Assembly (NCBI GenBank): GCA_905480485.1
Contig: CAJQQM010000014.1
Coordinates: forward strand, 52,802 to 116,801
From: an uncultured Aureispira sp.
Lineage (GTDB): Bacteria > Bacteroidota > Bacteroidia > Chitinophagales > Saprospiraceae
DNA length: 64,000 nucleotides
Direction of reading: 5' to 3'
Made by a program: the position numbers and the translations under genes. This document shows, in pieces, positions 1 to 9,826 of this stretch (positions within the stretch are counted from its first letter, which is position 1; every line of letters starts with the position of its first letter). The notes beneath the pieces were generated by a model. The model was not told the origin of the DNA and searched no databases. It saw only the letters and a list, made by a program, of their open reading frames with translations.

Positions 1-843
1 TGTTTTTTTGTGCATCCAACCACGTATATTATCGGAAAATCTTGGAATCAAGACCTAAACGATGCACATGTTAATTGGCGAACAAAAGTTTTACCGATTC
101 GCTATCAGGCACTAACCTTCAAGAGTTCCTGTAATTTATTTATTCCTAAATATCGTCAAGCAATTTTTTATGCCTTTAAATCCATTCAATCTACAGGAAA
201 AAAGGCCCTTGATTTAGCCTACCAAGATGTTCGGAGGGCGTTTTACAGTTATCTCAAGCGACATAATAAAGGAAAGCCTTTTATTCTTGCAGCCCATAGT
301 CAGGGGGCCTTTCATGGTCAACGGCTTTTGGCCGAAATAATGCAGGATTCAGTACTAAAAAAACAACTTATAGTAGCTTATCTTCCAGGATGGCCTGTAC
401 AAAATCAATTTCTCCAAGCCAACGATATACCTGTATGTTCTACAGCACAACAAACTACTTGTATGGTATCTTGGAACACGGAATCAGCAAACGCTAACTT
501 TAGTTTGGTCGAACAATTTGCTCCCAATAGTTCAGTGGTATGTATTAACCCCCTTAGTTGGCGTTCGGATGAGCAATATCAAGCCAAAGAAGCGAACAAA
601 GGAGCATTGCAGCCCAATAAGCGCACTAAAAGAGATGAAATTATATTGTATTATTGTGATGCAAAAGTAGTCAACGGCGTGCTCCAAATCAATCCGCCAA
701 GCAATCAGGCTGCCCTTCAAATGCCAATGGGCAGAGGCAATTATCATTTATACGATTATAATTTTTTTCATCAAAACATTAAACTAAATATAGCGGATCG
801 AATTCAATCCTATTTTGAAGGCATTTCTATTGCCACTCCTTAA
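1..843 (+). CDS. DUF3089-like alpha/beta hydrolase-type protein, 5' truncated by window edge
   Basis: Frame is open to base 1 (CFFVHPTTYIIGKSWN...); 'FFVHPTTY' and 'AAHSQGAFHGQRLL' (nucleophile-elbow-like) motifs fit the DUF3089 family. Confidence 0.7.
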   Translation, partial: CFFVHPTTYIIGKSWNQDLNDAHVNWRTKVLPIRYQALTFKSSCNLFIPKYRQAIFYAFKSIQSTGKKALDLAYQDVRRAFYSYLKRHNKGKPFILAAHSQGAFHGQRLLAEIMQDSVLKKQLIVAYLPGWPVQNQFLQANDIPVCSTAQQTTCMVSWNTESANANFSLVEQFAPNSSVVCINPLSWRSDEQYQAKEANKGALQPNKRTKRDEIILYYCDAKVVNGVLQINPPSNQAALQMPMGRGNYHLYDYNFFHQNIKLNIADRIQSYFEGISIATP

Positions 844-908
844 AGTCTTAACAAGCATGTATTAAAGTATATCCAGAATGTGTATCTTTAGTTAACAATA
901 CAAACAAT

Positions 909-2288
909 ATGAAAACCAATCGAAGAAATTTTCTCAAAGCAATGGCATCTGTAAGTCTTGGGTTCTCAGGCCTAAAGACGTTCGCAGCTACTGCCGAAAC
1001 GCATCGTTTGGTCGAAGGATTTGGTCCTTTACAGGCACAAGGGATTTTGAAATTGCCCGCCGGATTCCACTTCAAAATCATTGCTAAAAAAGGAGCTTTA
1101 ATGGACGATGGTTTATTGTTGCCGGGCAGGGCTGATGGAATGGGTGCCTTCGAGGCTTCTAAGGGGCGTGTTTTACTGATTCGCAACCACGAAAATTCAC
1201 CTGGCTATTTGGTCGATTCACCATTTGGATATCAGAACGAACACCTAGCCAAGGTTCAAAAGGGCAAATTATTTGATGATGGTTACGGGAAATACCCTCA
1301 TTTGGGCGGTACTACTACAAGTATTTACAACGAAAAAACACAGGAGGTAGAATACTGTTTTATGAGTTTATCCGGAACGGCACGAAATTGTGCAGGAGGT
1401 ATTACGCCCTGGAGGTCTTGGCTTAGTTGCGAAGAATACACCCTTGGAAAAGATAAAACACACGCTCGAAAACACGGCTATGTTTTTGAAGTCCCCGCCA
1501 CCGAAAAAAAATACCTAAAGTACCCTGTGCCTTTACGTGCGATGGGGCGTTTTAATCATGAAGCAGTTGCCGTTGACCCTCAAACCGGAATTGTTTATCT
1601 GACGGAAGACCGACACGAGGGGCTTTTTTATCGCTTTATACCAAAGGTTAAAGGGCAATTACATGAAGGAGGTCGTCTACAGGCTTTGGCCTTTGTTTGG
1701 AAAGAAAAGATGGATACGCGAAATTGGCAGAAATCTTCAGTAAAACCATCTACTCGATATGCTGTTCGTTGGATTGATTTAGACAATGTAGACGGTGAAA
1801 AAGATGATTTGAGATTTAGGGGGCACAAAAAAGGAGGCGCTGTTTTTGCACGTGGTGAAGGAATATGGTTTGGCAACAAAGAGTTGTATTTTGCTTGTAC
1901 CAATGGAGGGAGAACCAAAACGGGGCAATTGTTTAAATATATCCCAAGTCGATACGAAGGTCAGGCAAAAGAAAACAATGCTGCCTATTACCCACGCTTA
2001 GAATTATTTGCAGAACCCAACAATACTAAGCTGCTTCGCTATTGCGACAACCTAACAATCGCACCTTGGGGAGATGTTGTCTTTTGTGAAGATGGCTTGC
2101 ATCCACGTATTTTTGGAATTACCCCCAAAGGTAATTTTTATCAAATAGCCGAAAATATAGGTCATTTATCCGAATTTGCAGGGCTTTGCTTTTCGCCATC
2201 GGGCAAAACACTTTTTGTAAATATTCAAGTACCTGGTCTTACCTTGGCTATTACCGGAAATTGGAGTCACTTAAAGACTGATTCATGA
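909..2288 (+). CDS. PhoX-like (DUF839) phosphatase-family protein with Tat signal
   Basis: N-terminal twin-arginine motif NRRNFLKA; 'EAVAVDPQTGIVYLTEDR', 'FVNIQVPG' are typical of PhoX/DUF839 proteins. Confidence 0.8.
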   Translation: MKTNRRNFLKAMASVSLGFSGLKTFAATAETHRLVEGFGPLQAQGILKLPAGFHFKIIAKKGALMDDGLLLPGRADGMGAFEASKGRVLLIRNHENSPGYLVDSPFGYQNEHLAKVQKGKLFDDGYGKYPHLGGTTTSIYNEKTQEVEYCFMSLSGTARNCAGGITPWRSWLSCEEYTLGKDKTHARKHGYVFEVPATEKKYLKYPVPLRAMGRFNHEAVAVDPQTGIVYLTEDRHEGLFYRFIPKVKGQLHEGGRLQALAFVWKEKMDTRNWQKSSVKPSTRYAVRWIDLDNVDGEKDDLRFRGHKKGGAVFARGEGIWFGNKELYFACTNGGRTKTGQLFKYIPSRYEGQAKENNAAYYPRLELFAEPNNTKLLRYCDNLTIAPWGDVVFCEDGLHPRIFGITPKGNFYQIAENIGHLSEFAGLCFSPSGKTLFVNIQVPGLTLAITGNWSHLKTDS

Positions 2289-3250
2289 AACCCACTTTCG
2301 AACACTATCCAGCATTTTTAGAACACTATCAAGTTGATATTACACAATCACTCGACCCGGCTAATTTTGGTTCGGTTTACAAGGCTGTTGACAAAAATGG
2401 GAACAGTTTAGTGGTCAAATCAGTTGAGATACATCCTAATTATGATATAGGTCTTTACAGCAAACGGTTTCAGGGTTCTCAGTTGATTCAACACCCTAAT
2501 TTGTTGGCATATCACGAATTTTTTGAATTCAAAGGGGAGATGATTACTCAAGTGGTGACGATGCCTTATCGGTCAATGGGCCCCCTTAGCGAACAGCATG
2601 ACTTGACCGACGCAACCAAAAAATTAATTATTGATCAAATAATTGATGCGCTTGACTACCTACATCAGCATGATATGGTGTGGCAAAACTTATCGTCCAA
2701 ACATGTTTTACTTCAATTTATGTATGGCAATCATATCCCTCAAATTATAAATTATGGCAATCAAATGCCCATCCCTCTAGCCTATTTCGCCGATTATGAA
2801 TACCTTGCCCCTGAACAATTTGACCCGCATTATACACCCGATTCAAGAAGCGATATATGGGCCTTTAGTGTGTTGATTTATAAAGTTTGGACCGGGCGAT
2901 TACCCTTTGGGCAAAAATCGGCTACCTTGCCCAATTCAAAAATAGAAGCACGGATTTTGGGAGATTGGACACCAGGATTGTTTGAAAATATTCCAGAACC
3001 TTATCGAAGCATCGCTCAAAAAGGGTTAAAACGAAAAAAAGATAGTCGATGGAACAATTGTGGAGAAATTATTGCTGTAATAAAAAACTACCAAGCAAAA
3101 AAACAGTTTATAGAACCGGTAGTTGTCTCAACAGCGACTACTGAACAGCGGATTATAAGACGAAAACCGAATCGTCCGATTAATTGGTGGTTGGTGTTGT
3201 TGTTTTTAGCAACAGCGGCCTTATTAGGATATTGGGTAAATCATTTGTAA
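2285..3250 (+). CDS. Protein kinase-fold protein, probable pseudokinase, C-terminal transmembrane anchor
   Basis: Kinase fold motifs FGSVYKAV, VVKSV, YLAPEQF, SDIWAFSVLIYKVWTGRLPF; HRD reads WQN and DFG reads NYG; C-terminal WWLVLLFLATAALLGYWV. ATGA overlap with the upstream gene. Confidence 0.8.
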   Translation: MKPTFEHYPAFLEHYQVDITQSLDPANFGSVYKAVDKNGNSLVVKSVEIHPNYDIGLYSKRFQGSQLIQHPNLLAYHEFFEFKGEMITQVVTMPYRSMGPLSEQHDLTDATKKLIIDQIIDALDYLHQHDMVWQNLSSKHVLLQFMYGNHIPQIINYGNQMPIPLAYFADYEYLAPEQFDPHYTPDSRSDIWAFSVLIYKVWTGRLPFGQKSATLPNSKIEARILGDWTPGLFENIPEPYRSIAQKGLKRKKDSRWNNCGEIIAVIKNYQAKKQFIEPVVVSTATTEQRIIRRKPNRPINWWLVLLFLATAALLGYWVNHL

Positions 3251-3300
3251 TTTTTTAGACCTTGACTTTGCTTTCTGAGAATTCATTGTTATTATTAAGT

Positions 3301-4275
3301 ATGAACTGCATTAAACTAACATTATTAAGTACCCTGATATTATTGATATCAAATTCTGTGCAAGCCCAACAACCTGCTCAGTATTCTATGTTTATGCTCA
3401 ATAAATATCAGTACAATAATGCATACAATGGTCTCGATGAATCCTTGTCACTTACGGGTGTTTTTAGAAAACAATGGGTGGGCTTAAGTGGCGCCCCTCT
3501 CAACGTAAATTTCAACGCGCATTTACCTATAGAATACATAAGCAGTGGTGTGGGGCTTGGTTTTGAATATGATGTTATAGGGGCCTACAAAAATCTATCG
3601 GTTCGTGCTTCGTACAGTTACATACTAGATTTTGGCAAAAGTGGCAAGTTGTCGCTTGGTGTAGCCGGACGTTTTTTGCAAAAAAACCTTGATGGTACTA
3701 AATTGCTAACGCCCGACGGAGACTATGAATCTGGCATCAACCACAACGACCCAATTGTGCCGGTTGCGAATGAATCGGGAACTTCTTTTAGTTTTGATGC
3801 CGCGGCTTACTACAAACATAAGTTTTTTGAGCTCGGTATTGCTGCGATCAATTTGACACAACCCACCTTACAATTCGCAACAGATGCCCAAGTTAGGTAC
3901 AATCGTGCCTATTTTTTGAATGCATCAGGAACGATCAAATTAAACGATAAATTTGATTTACTTCCTTCTTTCTTGCTCAAAACTGATTTTGTAAAATTTC
4001 AGCCAGAATTGGCCTTGCTGCTAAAGTGGAATGATACCGTCTTTGGGGGCGTCGCGTATAGGGGATATGACGTTCTTTCTACGGATGCATTCGTTTTTAT
4101 TGCTGGAATGCAAATTACCCCTAATCTACTACTCGCCTATTCCTATGATTTGTCTATTGGAAGCCTAAATTCTTACAATAGTGGCTCTCATGAGGTTGTC
4201 TTGAATTACAATCTTAACAAAAAAATTGGAAAAGAAATTCCCTCTAAAATTATTTTTAACCCAAGGTTTTTATAA
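3301..4275 (+). CDS. porP: PorP/SprF family type IX secretion system membrane protein
   Basis: Signal peptide followed by QQPAQYSMFMLNKYQYNNAYNG, the typical PorP/SprF start; beta-barrel-like body. Start moved to ATG 3301. Confidence 0.88.
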   Translation: MNCIKLTLLSTLILLISNSVQAQQPAQYSMFMLNKYQYNNAYNGLDESLSLTGVFRKQWVGLSGAPLNVNFNAHLPIEYISSGVGLGFEYDVIGAYKNLSVRASYSYILDFGKSGKLSLGVAGRFLQKNLDGTKLLTPDGDYESGINHNDPIVPVANESGTSFSFDAAAYYKHKFFELGIAAINLTQPTLQFATDAQVRYNRAYFLNASGTIKLNDKFDLLPSFLLKTDFVKFQPELALLLKWNDTVFGGVAYRGYDVLSTDAFVFIAGMQITPNLLLAYSYDLSIGSLNSYNSGSHEVVLNYNLNKKIGKEIPSKIIFNPRFL

Positions 4276-4541
4276 TTTCACAAAAAATATTTTAAAAGTT
4301 TGTGATTGCAGATAATATCGACATTAAATTTGTCGTTACTATTCAAGCACATTTCTTTTAGATGTTAAATCTATAAATTAGATTGGTTTGAGGCATCTGA
4401 AATGTCGGATGTTGCCTTGTCTGACAAGAAATACGCCTTTTATTTGATAACTAACTTAAATAAAACTATATTTACGGCTGCCTTTCGAGAATATGGTTAT
4501 TGTTCTTTTAAAGAAAACGGTTTAAAAACACGGGTGCGAAC

Positions 4542-5804
4542 ATGAAAAAACAAAATTTAGCAATTTTATTTGTCGCGTTATTCTTTGCCTCTTGTGCAAA
4601 GCTAGACAGCGGACAATTGATCGGTGTACAAGACAGACCCGATTGGAATCCTATTCAGCCATACGGTATGCAATATGTTCCTTCAGGTACCTTGCACATT
4701 GGGCCAAGTGATCAAGATGTCAACCATGCATTGGTTCAACGTCCAAAACAAATCTCTATTCAAGGGTTTTTTATGGATGATACAGAAATCACCAACAATG
4801 AATATCGTCAGTTTGTCAATTGGGTACGAGATTCAATTGCTCACATTCAGTTAGGTCATACTAGAGAATATCCCGGTGGAGTTCAAGGTGTTGATTGGGA
4901 ACAAGAAATTAATTACGAGCCGGGTGGTGACTTAGACGCCATGTTTTACCAAGGAGATGAGCAATTTGGCGGACAACGCAATTTAGACGTACGTCAACTC
5001 GTGTTTGATTACCAATGGTATGATTGGAAAAGCGCCGCACAAGACTTCTCTTGGGCTGACGATTACAATAGAGCATCTAAAGAAAAACACAACCGTTCAG
5101 ATTATATCAAAAAGGATGCTACACGCATTTATCCTGATACTTTGGTATGGGTTAGAGACTTTACCTACTCTTATAACGAACCAATGACTAGAAACTACTT
5201 CTGGCACCCTGGTTTTGATGATTACCCTGTTGTAGGTGTTGCCTGGAAACAAGCTAAAGCTTTTTCATATTGGAGAACGAATCTATGGAATGGTTTCGAA
5301 GAAGTGAATACAGAAGACTTTAGATTACCTACAGAACACGAGTGGGAATATGCTGCTCGCGGCGGACGTGAATTAGCGCCGTTTCCATGGGGTGGATACT
5401 ATGTCAGAAATACCAAAGGATGTCTCTTGGCAAACTTTAAGCCTGGACGTGGTGATTACCCTGCCGATGGTGGTTTATATACCGTAAAAGCAGATGCTTA
5501 TTTCCCGAACGATTATGGATTGTTCAACATGTCAGGTAATGTAGCTGAATGGACTTCATCGGCTTACTACGAAAATGCTTATTCTTTCTTGCACGATTTA
5601 CAACCTGATATCCGTTTTGACGCACAAGAAGAAGATCCTTCTGCTTGGAAAAGAAAAGTTATTCGCGGTGGTTCATGGAAAGATATTATGTATTTCATGC
5701 AAACGGGTACGCGTCATTGGGAATTTCAAGATACAACCAAGTGCTACATTGGCTTCCGTAACGTATTGACTTTCCTTGGTCGTTCGATGAACGATTTTAA
5801 CTAG
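4542..5804 (+). CDS. gldK: T9SS/gliding motility lipoprotein GldK (FGE-sulfatase/SUMF1 fold)
   Basis: Lipobox FFASC; FFMDDTEITNNEYRQFV...WEYAARGG...NVAEWTSS...GSWKD motifs; directly upstream of gldL. Confidence 0.9.
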   Translation: MKKQNLAILFVALFFASCAKLDSGQLIGVQDRPDWNPIQPYGMQYVPSGTLHIGPSDQDVNHALVQRPKQISIQGFFMDDTEITNNEYRQFVNWVRDSIAHIQLGHTREYPGGVQGVDWEQEINYEPGGDLDAMFYQGDEQFGGQRNLDVRQLVFDYQWYDWKSAAQDFSWADDYNRASKEKHNRSDYIKKDATRIYPDTLVWVRDFTYSYNEPMTRNYFWHPGFDDYPVVGVAWKQAKAFSYWRTNLWNGFEEVNTEDFRLPTEHEWEYAARGGRELAPFPWGGYYVRNTKGCLLANFKPGRGDYPADGGLYTVKADAYFPNDYGLFNMSGNVAEWTSSAYYENAYSFLHDLQPDIRFDAQEEDPSAWKRKVIRGGSWKDIMYFMQTGTRHWEFQDTTKCYIGFRNVLTFLGRSMNDFN

Positions 5805-5859
5805 GAATTACTACCTACCTAGATAGTTCCTAAATCCTTCCCCTCAAATGCTAGATTTA

Positions 5860-5894
5860 TTTAGACGTGTTGTTTGTCTGACAACACGTCTAAA
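5860..5894. terminator. 14-bp perfect hairpin between gldK and gldL (no U-tract; may be a processing or stability element)
   Basis: tttagacgtgttgt / acaacacgtctaaa with a 7-nt loop. Confidence 0.6.
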
Positions 5895-6104
5895 TATCTA
5901 ACTCTCGCATTTTTAGTTGTTTATGAAGTTTTTTTTGAGCTTTAAAATAAAAAGTTTTACTAAAAGTGTTACCTTTCTGTAAAATTGTATTATAATTACA
6001 AAAGTTTTTGGAAAAGGATGTTTTGCCTGGCAAGACTTCACCCGAAATCTTTCTAGAGACCCTTTATTTTTTATTTATATAACCTTTTTAAATTATTTAA
6101 AATC

Positions 6105-6851
6105 ATGAGTTTCATACATTCGCCTAAGTTCGCATATGTAAAAAACCTTATCATTGGTGTTGGAGCATCAGTTGTACTTGTAGGAGCACTGTTCAAAATT
6201 CAGAGTTGGCCATTTGCATCTGAGATGCTTACTGTTGGTCTTCTAACTGAAGCTTTCCTTTTTATTATGCTAGGAGTACTTCCTCCACACAAAGATTACT
6301 ACTGGGAACAATTATACCCTGGTTTAGATGTTGCTGGTGCTGATATTGCGATTACTAGTGGCCCAGTTGATTCTGCTACAGGTCCTTCTGTATCTGAGCA
6401 AAATGAAGCCTTAATCGAAGCTGTTAACGGAATGAAAGCAGCTGTTTCTCCACTTGAAAATCAGCAAACCCAAATGGTTTCTGAACTACAAGGAATGTCC
6501 AAAACGATGAAAAGCCTCGATATATTCGCAGGTCTTGATTTCGATGATGTAGGTAAAATGACGAAAGAAACAGGTAAATTTGTTTCTATCCTTTCAAACG
6601 CTATCCAAAATGTTGCTGATTCTGCAGAAGACGTAAATGTTTATAGAGAAGAGTTGACTAAATTAAACGGTAACTTGACGGACATGAACAAAGTATATGG
6701 TGGTGTAGTTACTGCTATGGAAGGTGTTAACGAAGTTGCTGCATCTGCGGCAGTTGTTAAAGAATACTCTGACAAATTAACTGAATTGAATGGTAATTTG
6801 GCAAGCATTAATAAAGTATATGGTGGTATGCTATCTGCTATGAAAGGATAA
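6105..6851 (+). CDS. gldL: T9SS inner-membrane motor protein GldL
   Basis: Two N-terminal TM helices, KIQSWPFASEML motif, Glu at position 49 in TM2; C-terminal coiled region with an internal duplication. Confidence 0.92.
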   Translation: MSFIHSPKFAYVKNLIIGVGASVVLVGALFKIQSWPFASEMLTVGLLTEAFLFIMLGVLPPHKDYYWEQLYPGLDVAGADIAITSGPVDSATGPSVSEQNEALIEAVNGMKAAVSPLENQQTQMVSELQGMSKTMKSLDIFAGLDFDDVGKMTKETGKFVSILSNAIQNVADSAEDVNVYREELTKLNGNLTDMNKVYGGVVTAMEGVNEVAASAAVVKEYSDKLTELNGNLASINKVYGGMLSAMKG

Positions 6852-6873
6852 TCCTTTTTATTTTAGATAGTTC

Positions 6874-6926
6874 CTCAGACTTATTTGTACAATACAATTC
6901 TAAAAAATAATCTGAGGGTTTTTATT
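6874..6926 (+). terminator. Terminator-like hairpin between gldL and gldM
   Basis: cctcaga ... tctgagg followed by gtttttattt; 31-nt loop. Confidence 0.45.
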
Positions 6927-6951
6927 TGTTAATCATAAAAATTATTAAAGC

Positions 6952-8589
6952 ATGTCAATTCCTAAGGAACCAAGACAGTTGATGATTAATCTGATGTATC
7001 TGGTTTTAACCGCGATGCTTGCATTAAATGTATCAGCTGAAATTATAAACGCTTTTTTTATGCTCGATAAGGGTATAGATAAAAATAACAAGATTGTAGA
7101 GCACGCCGTTGAATCTGTTGTCTCTGGCATGGAAGAAACTGCCAAAACAAAGGTTCAGTATCAGCCATTGGTCGAAAAAGCCAAAGGTGCGAAAGATATT
7201 ACCAGCGGGTTCCACAAATATATAGATGAACTCAGAAACCGAATGGTAGAAGAGTCTGGAGGCGCCTATACGCTAGAAGACGCAACTGCTCAAGGCCATC
7301 CTGAATTAGAAGGTAAGCCGATGGGTAAAAAGGATAAAGATACTCCACAACGTATCTTTGTATCAGGTGATTACGGTAGCGAAAAAAAGGAGCCTCAAGG
7401 GGCTATTTTAGCCGATAAAGTCACTAAATTACGAAGTGCATATTTGGAATATGTATCTAGTTTGTGGGATGATGGTGGTATCAAAGGTACTATCTTTGCC
7501 GACCCTGACAAGAAGGCTGAAGCTATGAAAGAATTGGAAGCAGAGATGACACTTACTTCTGATGAAAAGTATAATCCGAAGAATCACGAAGGTAAAATAT
7601 GGGCTGAATATACATTCGGTCACATGCCTGTTGCTGCGGTGTATCCTATGCTTCGTAAGTTTCAGAATGATGCACGTACTTCAGAAGCTGCTGTTGTCAA
7701 CTTCTTAGCTTCTCAGATGGGTAAGTTGGAGATGAATTATGACAAATTTGACGTATTTTCACAATCAGCTAAGCCTTATATCCTTTTGGGAGAGACTTAT
7801 GAATCTGAAATTGCATTAGGTGCCTATTCATCTCAGGCTAAGTTCTCTGTATCCGTAGGAGGCAGATCACTTAAAATTGTAGATGGTAAAGCCAAGTATT
7901 CTGCAAGTGGTTCATCTGTCGGGCAGAAAACATACTCTGCTAAAATTTCTGTTTACAATCCGTTGACTGATGAGACTGAATCTTTCACAAAAGAGTTTTC
8001 TTACGAAGTAGGGCAACCTTCTGTAAACGTTTCTGCCGACAAAATGAACGTATTCTACATAGGTGTAGATAATCCTGTTACTGTTGCAGCAGCTGGAATC
8101 ACTTCATCTAACATGTCGGTATCTTTTACGGGATGTAAGAAAAAATCTCAGAAAAGTACTAGCTACGTTATTACGGCAGACAAGCCTGGTGAAGCAACTA
8201 TTAATGTGAAAGACAAATCCAATGGAAAAAGTTTTCCTTTCAAGTTTCGTGTAAAACGTATTCCGGATCCTGTAGTTCGTATGGGTAGAAAAACAGATGG
8301 TTTGATTGGTTCAGGTGAAATGAAAGCACAACCTGGTCTAATTCCATTTTTGGATAACTTTGATTTTGATGCTAAATGTCAAGTACAATCATACACGATG
8401 TACTACACGCGTAAGCGTCAAGACCCTGTTGAAATTGAAGGACGTGGTGGTCGTTTTACCGGAAAGGTATTGCAAGCTATCCGCGCTGCCAAACCATCCG
8501 ATCAGTACGCTTTTACTAACGTAAAGGCAAGATGCCCGGGTGATAAAGCTGCTCGTCGTGTAAACGGTCTAGCATTTAAAGTAAAATAA
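6952..8589 (+). CDS. gldM: T9SS motor/shaft protein GldM, copy 1
   Basis: MSIPKEPRQLMINLMYLVLTAMLALNVSAEI N-terminus and VSADKMNVFYIGVDNPVTV core motif; order gldL-gldM-gldN. Confidence 0.93.
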   Translation: MSIPKEPRQLMINLMYLVLTAMLALNVSAEIINAFFMLDKGIDKNNKIVEHAVESVVSGMEETAKTKVQYQPLVEKAKGAKDITSGFHKYIDELRNRMVEESGGAYTLEDATAQGHPELEGKPMGKKDKDTPQRIFVSGDYGSEKKEPQGAILADKVTKLRSAYLEYVSSLWDDGGIKGTIFADPDKKAEAMKELEAEMTLTSDEKYNPKNHEGKIWAEYTFGHMPVAAVYPMLRKFQNDARTSEAAVVNFLASQMGKLEMNYDKFDVFSQSAKPYILLGETYESEIALGAYSSQAKFSVSVGGRSLKIVDGKAKYSASGSSVGQKTYSAKISVYNPLTDETESFTKEFSYEVGQPSVNVSADKMNVFYIGVDNPVTVAAAGITSSNMSVSFTGCKKKSQKSTSYVITADKPGEATINVKDKSNGKSFPFKFRVKRIPDPVVRMGRKTDGLIGSGEMKAQPGLIPFLDNFDFDAKCQVQSYTMYYTRKRQDPVEIEGRGGRFTGKVLQAIRAAKPSDQYAFTNVKARCPGDKAARRVNGLAFKVK

Positions 8590-8620
8590 TTTCAGATTTT
8601 TTGAGATTTATAAAATACTA

Positions 8621-8665
8621 ATTGGTTGTTTTGCGTTATATTTACGCAAACAACCAATTTTTTAA
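8621..8665 (+). terminator. Hairpin plus T-run between gldM copy 1 and gldN copy 1
   Basis: attggttgttttgcgt / acgcaaacaaccaat (one bulged T) followed by ttttttaatttt. Confidence 0.7.
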
Positions 8666-8701
8666 TTTTATTTTTTGTTAATACTCAAAACAAATTTACT
8701 G

Positions 8702-9595
8702 ATGAATTTATATCAGAAATCTATACAACGCTTTTTCTTAGGTCTAGTACTTATTGCAGGAACTAATTTTTCTGTGATGGCACAGCCCGAGAATGAAACT
8801 AATACAAACGTTACAGAATCAGGTAACACAGATGAAGCACGTCCAAGAGACAATTTCTATGATCGCTATTTATACACGGAGAAAAGAGTCGTCACCTACG
8901 ATTTTATTCACGAGAAAGATGTATTTTGGGAAAGAAGAATATGGAGATTGATTGATATACGTGAAAAAATGAATCATCATTTTGGGTATGACAAAGAAGG
9001 AGAGTCTTTTATCGAAATTCTTTTGCAGCATGCTAAAGACGGTGACATTACCTTGTATCATGTATTTGACGATGAATTTACCCAGTCAATGACGCAAGAA
9101 GAAATGCAAAATATTGGTAGTTCTGTGGATACGATTATCACCTTCGATCCTGAAACATTTGAAGAAATAATTCAAGTAGTAGTCAATGATTTAAATCCTG
9201 ATGATATCAAGAAATATCGTCTCAAGGAAGTTTACTTTTTTGATGAAGAAAAGTCAGATTTAGATGTCAGAATATTGGGTATTGCACCTATTATCGATCG
9301 TGTTGATGATAACGGTAATTTTTTGAATTCAGGTCCTATGTTTTGGGCATATTACCCAGAACTACGTGATGTTTTAGCACGCCACGAATCTTTTAACCCA
9401 CACAATGACGCCGCAAGGATGAGTTGGGAAGATGTGTTTGAGGCTAGACTTTTTTCAAGTTATATTATCAAAGAATCGAATGTTTACGACAGAAGAATAA
9501 AAGATTACAAAACCAATCCTATGGATATGCTTTTGGAATCCGATAAATTAAAAGAGCAAATCTTCCATTTTGAGCACGATTTGTGGTCATACTAA
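8702..9595 (+). CDS. gldN: T9SS ring protein GldN/PorN, copy 1
   Basis: Signal peptide; RDNFYDRYLYTEKRVVTYDFIHEKDVFWERRIWRLIDIREKMN; start moved to ATG 8702. Confidence 0.9.
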   Translation: MNLYQKSIQRFFLGLVLIAGTNFSVMAQPENETNTNVTESGNTDEARPRDNFYDRYLYTEKRVVTYDFIHEKDVFWERRIWRLIDIREKMNHHFGYDKEGESFIEILLQHAKDGDITLYHVFDDEFTQSMTQEEMQNIGSSVDTIITFDPETFEEIIQVVVNDLNPDDIKKYRLKEVYFFDEEKSDLDVRILGIAPIIDRVDDNGNFLNSGPMFWAYYPELRDVLARHESFNPHNDAARMSWEDVFEARLFSSYIIKESNVYDRRIKDYKTNPMDMLLESDKLKEQIFHFEHDLWSY

Positions 9596-9613
9596 GATAA
9601 GCCGTCAATAATT

Positions 9614-9650
9614 AAACGCCAACTTGTACAACAAGTTGGCGTTTTTTTTT
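9614..9650 (+). terminator. Rho-independent terminator after gldN copy 1
   Basis: aaacgccaacttgt-aca-acaagttggcgttt, 14-bp stem, then T-run. Confidence 0.9.
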
Positions 9651-9826
9651 GGACCAAAGTGTAACTTTTTAAAAAAGACGTGTTATTCAATTAAATGCAT
9701 TTATGCTTGATGCTTCTGTCAAGTACACCCTACGAAGTCAATCAATAACAATAGCGAGTCCTACAAGGGGGTTCTAACAAAAATTCAGCTGTATTCATAT
9801 CGATTAACTAACAAAAAAAATAAATT

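Noticed and set aside
848-1186. 112-aa minus-strand ORF overlapping the PhoX-like gene
   Set aside because: Lies antisense to a well-supported CDS with no recognisable motif.
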